Source of the DNA: Lepidodermella squamata
Lineage: Eukaryota; Gastrotricha
Direction of reading: 5' to 3'
Length of the DNA: 64,000 nt
Assembly (NCBI GenBank): GCA_047495785.1
Contig: JBLDXI010000042.1
Coordinates: 1,550,001-1,614,000 of the forward strand
Both the position numbers and the translations under genes were made by a program. Below, piece after piece: positions 55,756 to 64,000 of this stretch. Position 1 is the stretch's first letter. Each line of letters opens with the position of its first letter. The notes under the pieces were generated by a model. That model saw only the letters and a list, made by a program, of their open reading frames with translations, was not told the DNA's origin and ran no database searches.

Positions 55756-56355
55756 ATGGCTTGTAATTCTGCTTTCTTCCCATTTTTTCTCGTAATTTCA
55801 GCTGTTTTATTTGAAATTTCAAATTCAGCATATGATTCGCCGTCTACGTCATCGATTCGAATTCTTAGCGTCGACCCGGGCATGAACTACGGCACTGAGG
55901 CCTTTGCTATCTCAATCGTTCAAGAGGCGATGGTTTTCTACCGCAGCCAGGCGAAAAAACCGGCAAATGGCGCGTTACTAACAACCCTAGCTGAATTCGT
56001 GCGAAAACGCTTCGACCAACGATACGGCCCTTACTGGGGCGTTATCGTCTCGCGGAATGGTGCCCGCGATTCCGGCTGGAAGGTTTGGTACGACATACCG
56101 AATTACATTGTCCTAGCCACTCGGAATAACATGGCGTTTGTTATCTACAAAAATGCGATCTACAACCCGGATGCGGTTAATGAGTCACAGGAGGAAGAGG
56201 ATTTCAGCCACGAGGAAGACCATGATGATGAGGAGGTCAAGTTGCCGGTTGTAGCTCGCAGCAGTTGGCGCGACGCTGAGGCGAAACGGCGGCATCTCGG
56301 TCGGTTCGCAGGCTTTTCGTGGCCCCGAGGTGTTTCATCTTACAATAATCGTTGA
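55756..56355 (+). CDS. Secreted dynein-light-chain (LC8)-like protein
   Basis: One exon, 199 residues. A signal peptide (FFPFFLVISAVLFEISNSA) is followed by a linker and then an LC8-type domain at about residues 48-133. The order of elements fits: AFAISIVQEAMVFYRSQAKK (helix 1), LLTTLAEFVRKRFDQRYGPY (helix 2), W-GVIVSRNG (the WhcIVG-R/KN strand), YIVLATRNNMAFVIYKN (the final strands, usually FYLGQVAILLFKSG). The C-terminal tail is acidic (EEEDFSHEEDHDDEE), then basic and Arg-rich. LC8 proteins are about 90 residues and cytosolic, so the leader and tail are unusual. Tegument proteins with LC8 domains are known in flatworms, but not classically with a leader. The domain call is by pattern and moderate in certainty; the ligand is unknown. 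Confidence 0.72.
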   Translation: MACNSAFFPFFLVISAVLFEISNSAYDSPSTSSIRILSVDPGMNYGTEAFAISIVQEAMVFYRSQAKKPANGALLTTLAEFVRKRFDQRYGPYWGVIVSRNGARDSGWKVWYDIPNYIVLATRNNMAFVIYKNAIYNPDAVNESQEEEDFSHEEDHDDEEVKLPVVARSSWRDAEAKRRHLGRFAGFSWPRGVSSYNNR

Positions 56356-56852
56356 ATAATGAATAAAAATGTTTTTTTTTTAACGCGGATTTTTGAACAC
56401 AACTTGATCGTATTGCTTCGTTAACTTTTGAACGGTGGCTTTCATAAACTTAAGATTTTGTATGCTTATAATATGGACTCAGTTCTATCATTTCCAATAA
56501 AGAAAGTGATAGTCCGATCAAGGATGTGGCCGTGGAGTCAAGGCAAAAACACCAATTTTTGAACCCCTAAAAAAGTGACCTTCGCGGAAATCGCTGTGGC
56601 GTCAAAACCGTTCATTTCCGTACGAAATCCTTTGAACTGGTTGTAGTTGAAACCAATCCCCATCGATTACAATAAAAAAATCGGAATTCCATGATGAGCT
56701 ATTTCGGGGATAGCGCGCGGAAAAACACCCTTGTTTTACATGTAAACATGTGTGCGCCAGTTTCAAAAAGATCCGCCATAATGAAAATTTACGAAAATCG
56801 GCAAAAGAATTAAAACTTCAAGTTTCCAATAGGAGTTTCATCTCTGGTAACT

Positions 56853-57430
56853 CTATTCTCTATGTTGAGAACATATTACTCTAGGCGAAGCTCACATAAT
56901 AACATAATAACATAATAAGAAATCGCTTATTTAAGGGGGATTTTTTAATTTTTACAGTGAGCACCGAAGGTGCGAAAACCTTGCCCCGCCGTGAAACGCG
57001 AGCGCAGCGAGCATCACGGGGCAAGGTTTTCGCCCGAGCAAAGCGAGAGGACGCTGATTTCATCGAGCGAAGCGAGAAAAAGCACTTGAAACTCTTCGAG
57101 CGAAGCGAGATCACTTTTATTTTTTCAGCATGAAATTCGTTCAAAAATGCCGTTTTCAGCGTAAATCTTTAAGGTTGATTTTTTAAAGTCGCATTTCACA
57201 CCAGAAAATCACCTATTATGTCACATTTTTCCATTTAAATTGCAGTTTTATCAGGAACGGTGAACGCTTCGCCTTGAGTAATATGTCTAATAAGGCCCAC
57301 GGTACGGCTAGTTCCTCGGAAAAATCGCATAATAAGACTCGGCTTCGCCTCGCCTTATTATGTGAGTTTTTCCTCGAAACTAGCCTTCCCTAGGGCCTTA
57401 TTTATACATAGTTACCTATTCTCTATGTTG
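56853..57430. mobile_element. Element flanked by 15-base direct repeats
   Basis: CTATTCTCTATGTTG occurs at 56853-56867 and 57416-57430, enclosing 548 bases. Inside are a hairpin (CGAAAACCTTGCCCCG...TCACGGGGCAAGGTTTTCG, about 56973-57032), several GAGCGAAGCGAG words, and ACTCACATAATAA inverted near the two ends. No open frame of note. It looks like a mobile insertion with a target duplication, type unknown. Confidence 0.65.
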
Positions 57431-59605
57431 CTTATCAATTCTTCATTACTCGCGATTGAATTCATGCATCATTATTGCGGTTGCTTTCATGGAAAATTGC
57501 GCAGATGGGACGCCCCGCCTCATTCGAACCCGTGGCGCTGAAAAGGAAGATGAGGACGTGGGCAGAGAGCGTACGCTGTTCTAGGCAGTCCATTATTTCG
57601 TCTTGTTGCTATCTACAATGTTTTCGGCGCCTGAAGATCAGCCGGTTTTTTTGAGAAGACACCGATCCATTCTATCTAATGTTCAATTCGGAACTGCGAA
57701 TAGGATCAAAAGAGCGCTTCTACAAGCGTGTGAGGTTGGGCGAGCATTCCACCGATGATTTGGTGAAGAGCAAAGTGTAGAAAGCTGAAAATGAGAAAAT
57801 CTCCCCGGTCACTACTTACAAGTAGCTGATTCGAACGAAAATGTGAAGGACTTCATCACCCTCTTTCGGTTTCGGTCTCCTATGAACGTTTGCCGAGATG
57901 CAGTTACGTTTTCAAAATTTATGAAATTCCAGTAACTGCAATAAAGTCAGTGATCCGACTAGGTCCAGCTCTGAGGGGGGTAAATGGAGCTATTTTGAGC
58001 CCAAAATTTGCGAATCAACAGGGGGGACCCTTACGTTTTTCAGAAATTTTCGAACGCCAGGGGGGGTCGTTTTCCCCCCTTACCCCCCGTACTCGGAGCA
58101 CTGAATAAAGTGGAATAATTGGCAGCATAATGGATTCTTATAGCATAATTGATGGTATTTTCCCCCATTTGTTAAAGCAAAAAAAAACTTAGAAAAATGT
58201 GTCTTCTTTTGGCTAGTTCAGTCAAACTCAGGGGTGAGTGGTCGAGTTGGGCAATTTGACTAATAGAAATAAAATAATCCAACTTGAACGCGTTTCCCAT
58301 TTAATTGGAACTCTGCTAGCTATTCGCTCTCTTCAAATGAAATCAGGCCTGCAAAACATGCGCGGGAAATTTTCGAAAAATGACAGTAAATTGCAGGAAA
58401 ATATATGCTGAAATGGGTCAAAACTAGCGGGGAATTTTGAGAAAGTGCGCGGGAAATTTCGCAGGTTTTGCAGCCCTGGATGAAATACTATCCTCGATAT
58501 AGCTCGAACGTCACGAAATTCGCCTGCCGACCTACGGAGGGGCTATAAGTCTGGAGAAGTTAATTCGAATTGGATGATCAATGTCCTAATTCACATTTCT
58601 CTCGCAGGTCTTAAATGGTGATTACTCAGATCGGGCTAGTTGCCTCGCAAGGATAGAGATTTTCCAGATCCTATCGCCGAACAGCCCGTGGTACGCTGCT
58701 ACAAAAAATCGGATGATAAATTACAGACCTGTAGACCAGGTTTCCTTAATGACGAGTTCCAGGTAAGAAATGCGTCCATAATTTTTAGACAATAAATACC
58801 TACATTTAATTATCATTCCAGAATGGCCCGACGTATATCTTCAAAAATCTTGATGTTTGCCTGAAAGGGCTGGGACCTTTCGTGCTAATTGTTTACTATT
58901 TCTCCAGGTTTACTGATATTTCAGGGTGCTAGGCTATGTAAGCGTTATCCCCGGCAGAATCTAAATTTCTGAAGTTAGTCTTAGTTCTTATTTTTATGCA
59001 ATATTATTCGACCGAGAATTAATCGACAGAGTATTGAGTGAGTAATCAGCATATTAAAAATTAGGCCGAATGTTGGAAGCCTTTTTGTTTAAGACTTCCA
59101 CGTTTGGTTGATCTGACTTGTTTTCGTGGTCGTGAATCAAAATTATACCGAAGCTATATTAAAGAGCTTCAACTCGAGACACTTGCTGATCGGCCATCGA
59201 ATAGCTGAACAGGGCGTAAACAAACTTCCGCCCGTATCTGCCTGTGTCGGTCGTTTCAGTTTGATGAAATCAATTATTAAATTGAGCTCAATCTTTTTAG
59301 CCATGCCCTCACTATTATCGTTAATAAAATCGGTCCGTTTTAGAAAGGCCGTCTCAGATCGGTCCGATTTGGACAATTTCATTTTTTTCATCATTGAAGA
59401 GTGAGAAAATTGTTTCAAACAATTGTGGCAGTTCGGACTTGAAAAGCATTGAGAATTGACAAAAACACAAACATCACGGACTTGTTCTGTGTAATCTGAC
59501 ACGTCTATTCATAGCTCAGGTCACAGCCAGGCACATGATTTGCTTAACTTGTTTTTTTGCTCAACTCCTTTATTTCATTCAATTTATTTTATTTTATTTG
59601 AAAAA
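57431..59605. other. Intergenic, no supported gene
   Basis: Has a G-run-rich stretch at about 57970-58090. No domain-bearing frame and no consistent exon chain was found. The promoter of the astacin gene should be near its end. Confidence 0.45.
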
Positions 59606-62600
59606 ATGAAGCAGATACTAGCATTCACACTACTTCTCTGCTTCGCAGCAACTTCCCGTGGAATTGTGGGTGGCTTTTGCTTTATAAACTCATCTCCATC
59701 TAAACACATACGCATATTGCAGGATCCGGAGCTTGAAGATGTTCTCTGGCAATTGAACGATGCCATTCTTGCAAATCATCGTCTTCCACCGGTAAATTTT
59801 CGAGTAGAATCGCGTTAAATTTGTAATGCTCCTTGTTTTCTAGGCCAACCGTAGTGTCCCACTGAAGCTATGCGGCGTTCCAGATATGGATACCGCGCAA
59901 GCCAAACTGAGGCGACAACTGGCAATCGCTGATGACGAGCCATTTGTGGCCGGAGTGAATTTGGCTGCCAATCTCTGGGAATTTCCTATCAAATACCAAA
60001 TCAGTGAATCATACAGTTAGTTGAACGCTTGTTTGCTTCGCTTCTTCAAGGCTAATTTCATCGTGATGTTGCGCATTAAGCAGACGCCTAACGAACCTTC
60101 AAATTTCAATTCTTACGCATATTTTCCGCCTCCTTTTCGCGTAATAATCAGTGATATTACGCCATAAAGTTAGTTGCATGGTTGTTAAATTGTCTTGCTC
60201 GTTTTAGGCTAATTAATCATCTCTCTTTTTAGCTTAATTATTCTACGTTCATCAATATTTAATATTGAAAGTCATTCATACAGCGATTCCTCTTGGATGT
60301 ATTTATTCCAAAGAGAAAGGAATGGCCATAGTTATTATAGTCATGCTAAAAGATTGGGAAGTAACCAGAATTCTACCGACTTGTTCGGCTGTTTTTCATG
60401 CCAATCTCTTCGTCTTTGTTCGGAAATACTAAATTCAAGGAAAATAATTTCAGCCAAAAAAAATTAGAAATTGGCGAAGGCTGTGGGATTTGAATCATCG
60501 TTCTCACACTCCTAACCCAGCCTCTCTCACCACTAAGCCATCTACTCTCTTGAAATTAGTGACCGATTTCTTGCTACTTCACTTAGTGTGTGGAAATCTT
60601 AATTGTCAACTATGATGGCTATGAAAATTCTGTAAAAGCCATTCGATCCGTAGCGTGTCCACATTCATTTTCTTTATGGACTTTCTTTGCTGGCAAGAGG
60701 GCTTGAGTGCCCACCGATGTTCAGCATTGAGCTTTTCAGTTAAATACAGTGCGCGAAGTAGGATCCTCGAACTAGGTGGTATTTTAGGCCCCCCCCCCCC
60801 CCCCCCCCCATTCGAATCGACCAAGGATAGGACGGCCGCCCGGTACCGCTCGAGGCAGTTATGGTCGCGTTGCGGAGCGTAGTCCTAGGCCGTGGCCGCC
60901 GTTCTACCAATGGTCGCTGAAGATCTCCCGAGGAGTTAGATTGAAAGAAAACCATGGAAGGAATATTGCCCGATTAAAAATGTGTTTAACTTACTTAGTA
61001 CTTAGTACTTCTAAACCTGTTAGTATAAAACATGTTGGCAAGATGAAAAAAGATTTATTGCGAATTTACACTAGATTTAACGATTATTTTCCAGAACAAA
61101 TTTTGGTTAGATAAAAAAAGATTTTGGCAAGATGAAAAAAGACACAGCCGTAGATGGCTTAGTGGTGAGAGAGGGTGAGAACGATGGTTCAAATCCCTCA
61201 GCCTTCACAAATTATTATTTTATGGCTGTAATTAAATTAAGGGTCATTAAATTAAATTAAATTAAACTAAATTAAAATACCTATTAAATTAAATTAAAAT
61301 ATTAAATTAAAATATTAAATTAAGGCCGAAATCAGACCATTCGCTCAGATTTTTTTACCCCGCCCGAACCTTGAGCTGGTCGAATTAGGGTCCAATTTAA
61401 TTGTATTATTTATTGTGTAACTTATGATCATAAGCATTGAATTTCAAATTCACCTTGTATTGGATCAAATATAGCTACCAATTTTTAGCGTATCTAAGTT
61501 GAAATTTCGCTGTATTCTGTGATTGCAGCCACCAAGGAGAAAGCAAACATCCGCGCATCTATGGAGCGCTGGGAAGAGGTTACATGTGCCCGATTTGTTG
61601 AAGTTCCAATCGCGCAAGATCAGAACGGCTTGAATATCTTCAAAGAATCAGGGTGAGTCGTCTTTCGAATATATTACAGCAATTCATAACAACAGCTATT
61701 TCGCGACATTTTCCAAGATGCTGGTCCTATATTGGGCGAATTCAATTAGGAAAACGGCAGGACTTGTCTCTAGGCGACGGCTGCACGGCGGTATCTATCA
61801 TTTCATAAAAAGCTATTCTCCGATTGAAGGAAATGATCATTCAGGTATTCATTGCAGCCCACGAAATCGGCCACGCACTAGGAATGGTTTGGTTTTTTCT
61901 ATTTCGAATGGCATGGTGTTAACCTGTGCGTCTCACCAGGAACACGAGCAATCGAGAACGGATCGCGATAACTACATCCGAGTCATCTACGAGAACATTC
62001 TACCGTAAGTTTAATTGAAAACATCTTTAAAACTTTCGTAATAATTTGTAATCGCATATAGTTCCGATGCTTACAACTTTGACACTGTACTGACCGATGA
62101 GAATTACAATGTGTCGTACAATTACGATTCCGTCATGCACTACGGATGGGACGCTTTCGCTAAAGCGGCAAACTTGCGAACCATGGAAACAATTGATAAG
62201 CGATTCATGTACACGATAAATGAGAGGAATTTTATCTCTTTCGGAGATGCGAAACGAGTTAACATACGATATAATTGTGGTAAGTTCAACGTATGGTTAG
62301 GTTATCTAATTATGCGTAAAAGTGCAAAAGATTCAGTCTTATATTTTTCCTGAATATCTGAATTATTCATTGAATAACATTGTCTTGGATAGAATTAGCC
62401 CGGGCGAGTAAAATTTCAACCTCGTTTATGCCAATTGAGCAAACGAAAATTGAGCAAGGGCTTTTGAGCAACGATATTAGAGCAAGCGAAATTAGAGCAA
62501 AGTTTGCAAAGTAGATTTATTTCAAAGATTTTCAAATTTCTCTCTTTTTAGTTGAAAATTCATGTAATGGCATACCTCTGCCGCAGCCTTGCCGGAATGG

Positions 62601-64000
62601 TGGTTATCAGAACCCGAATAACTGCTCGGAATGCCTATGCCCGGATGGTCTAGGTGGCGATTTCTGCGAGACCTACGCTCTTCACAAAGGTCCAGTTCCA
62701 TGCGGCGGTTACGTCGATGTAAACGCTTGCGGCTACACTTCAATCACCTCGCCCGGCTACCCGAATGTCTATGACAAGAATACGGCTTGCAACTGGTGGA
62801 TTAGAGCGGTAAATTCTAACCAAAATTCATAATAAATCTTAAAAGATTAATGTTCCAGCCGGCCGGCTCTGGATTAGTTTTCGGCTTCGAAAAAACGCCC
62901 GATCTTCCTAACGAATATTACTGTAACAATCTGAAACTGAATTGAAATTTTCGTTGGATTTTCGCTCTATATTTTATAGATGGGACGAGTTGCGGAGATT
63001 ACGTTTCAATTCGTGATTTCAGCAGTGTTGATAAATCACTGATGATGTGCGTAATTTTGGAATCATGGATCGGGTAATATTTATATCCATTTTTCACAGG
63101 TTTTGCACTTATAGCATTTCCAATGGTCGAGTTTACTCAACTGACGAGAATCAAGCAATAGTGACACTCGGAACGCAGGGCTTCTCAAGCACCAGCACCG
63201 GGTTCAATTTGACTGTCTACGCAACTTGCCCTGATACGAAAGCAACCTCGCTTACCAAGGAGTGTCGAATTACCGACACTGGTCGTGATTATGAAGGCAC
63301 GAACGTTACTACGTCGTCCAGGGGTGGAGCATGCTTGAAATGGTCAGACAGGTCAAGCGTGTTCGATTTGGGACTGCCAATGGGTGATGTTGCTGCGTCG
63401 GCCAATGCTTGCCGCGCGTATTTCATCAGCGACGATGACCCTGTATGCTTCGTCAGCAAAAACGTTTATGACGATTGTCCTCTAGTTGAAAAGTGCCCAA
63501 CAAGTAAGTAACGTGCTTAATTTAAAAAGGCCGATAAATAATTAAGGCGGAATTTGTCAATTTTTTCCATTTGAACACTAGCTTTTTGCCCCAATCCGTG
63601 TCAAAACGGGGGAACTTGTGTCGGCGTAGAAATTTGCAGCTGCCAAGCTGGATGGACCGGATCAACCTGCTCAGCTCGTGAGTTCTTTAGTTTCCAAGAA
63701 GTTTGACTGAGACTATCTTATTGTAACAGGAATCCCACCAAAATATGAAAGATGCTTCCTGAAGAGTACTGGCGATTTATCTATATGCCGATTGGCGCCT
63801 CCGCTGTCACTTGGCTGTCATGACTTTGAGTACCCGGTAAGGCTAACCAATCATATAAATTCCAGGGTTATTACCTAATTCAAGGGTGGTCGGACATATC
63901 CAAGCTACCAATCTTGCGTGAGAGGGGTAAGTAAATGAAAATTTCTTCAATTATGATGATGCTCGGTTGATAAAATAGCCTGTGAGCTACTGCTTTTCAC
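59606..64000 (+). CDS. Astacin metalloprotease with EGF, CUB and kringle-like domains (3' end outside window)
   Basis: The start at 59606 gives a signal peptide (MKQILAFTLLLCFAATSRG), then a propeptide. The astacin catalytic domain begins about NLWEFPIKYQISESY. The zinc site HEIGHALGMEHEQSR is assembled over two small introns (about 61774-61844 and 61885-61940), and the Met-turn is YDSVMHYG. The residues needed for activity are present. An EGF domain (CRNGGYQNPNNCSEC, about 62590) and a CUB domain follow (CGGYVDVN, SPGYPNVYDKNTACNWWI, SCGDYVSIRD, to about 63230). Next is a kringle-like domain (CRITDTGRDYEGTN, GACLKWSD, NACRAYF, VCFVSKNVYDDC), then another EGF (CQNGGTCVGVEICSC, 63585-63680). 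Further exons continue past 64000. Exon 2 of the propeptide ends near 60016; the 1.5 kb intron after it holds SINE-like repeats. Extracellular protein cleavage is predicted. Confidence 0.83.
60440..60541 (-). mobile_element. tRNA-derived SINE-like copy
   Basis: The minus strand reads GATGGCTTAGTGGTGAGAGAG, an A-box type start. GATTCAAATCCCAC follows as a B-box type, then CAGCCTTCGCCAAT and a T-rich end. It is the inverted relative of the copy at 61147. It lies in the astacin intron. Confidence 0.6.
60746..60815. repeat. Dispersed repeat with poly-C run
   Basis: GCGCGAAGTAGGATCCTCGAACTAGG, a copy of the dispersed family seen at 11940 and 30955, is followed by a run of 21 C (60789-60809), probably unstable in length. 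Confidence 0.75.
61147..61225 (+). mobile_element. tRNA-derived SINE-like copy
   Basis: GTAGATGGCTTAGTGGTGAG (A-box) and GGTTCAAATCC (B-box), then CAGCCTTCACAAAT. The spacing is shorter than in a functional tRNA, so it is a tRNA relic or SINE head. ATTAA-rich simple sequence follows to about 61325. Confidence 0.6.
61245..61325. repeat. ATTAA-type simple repeat
   Basis: Repeated TTAAATTAAA and AATATTAAATTAA units directly behind the SINE-like copy, possibly its variable tail. Confidence 0.8.

Noticed and set aside
57890-58108. 72-codon frame in a G-run-rich stretch
   Set aside because: Low-complexity Gly/Pro-rich translation with no start context or domain.
60655-60882. Open frames across the poly-C run
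   Set aside because: They depend on an unstable homopolymer and a dispersed repeat, so they are not coding.

Overview
The window is nuclear DNA of a small-intron invertebrate animal. Most introns are 45-90 bases with GT-AG borders. The genes encode metazoan secreted and membrane families: Sushi/CCP, EGF, CUB, kringle and laminin-G domains, astacin, S1-family proteases, Cys-loop channels and gustatory-receptor-like 7TM proteins. Arrays of TTAGGG-like repeats and many short DNA transposons are present. The receptor-like family suggests a protostome-type invertebrate, but I cannot place the organism more precisely. No gene looks bacterial or viral.

Layout. 1-5.6 kb holds an intronless RNase H/DDE-like transposon-type ORF and a damaged LINE on the minus strand. 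5.76-10.02 kb is a minus-strand gene for a secreted protein joining ankyrin repeats, four CCP domains and three EGF domains, with one in-frame stop. 10.7-12.8 kb is a pseudogene of a serine protease homologue; its better copy is at 32.4-33.95 kb. 13.3-22.4 kb is one long minus-strand gene: a signal peptide, many short cysteine-rich exons in a repeating three-part pattern, then two laminin-G domains. Its introns carry a piggyBac-type MITE, a LINE relic, a nested fold-back element and a CACTA-like MITE. 24 kb has a truncated ankyrin copy. 26.4-31.6 kb holds two complete Cys-loop channel genes, relics of more, and a TTAGGG-like array. 35.8-37.3 kb is an ankyrin gene with ten near-identical repeats. 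39.9-42.5 kb is an SGNH hydrolase and 42.9-43.8 kb a second serine protease homologue. 44.2-50.6 kb is a tandem cluster of three gustatory-receptor-like genes; the first is broken by a 7-base duplication and a hAT-type insertion. 50.8-52.2 kb has two paralogous small secreted proteins. 53.3 kb has a short ankyrin protein and 55.8 kb a secreted protein with a dynein-light-chain (LC8-like) domain. 59.6 kb to the end is an astacin-EGF-CUB-kringle-EGF gene that runs off the window.

The genes are independent eukaryotic units, with no operon logic. The common theme is extracellular proteins and receptors arising by local duplication, exon shuffling and decay. The most unusual items are the secreted ANK-CCP-EGF protein, the three-exon cysteine-rich module, the secreted LC8-like protein and the small paralog pair. 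Multi-exon genes are given as the full coding span, with exon borders in the evidence.
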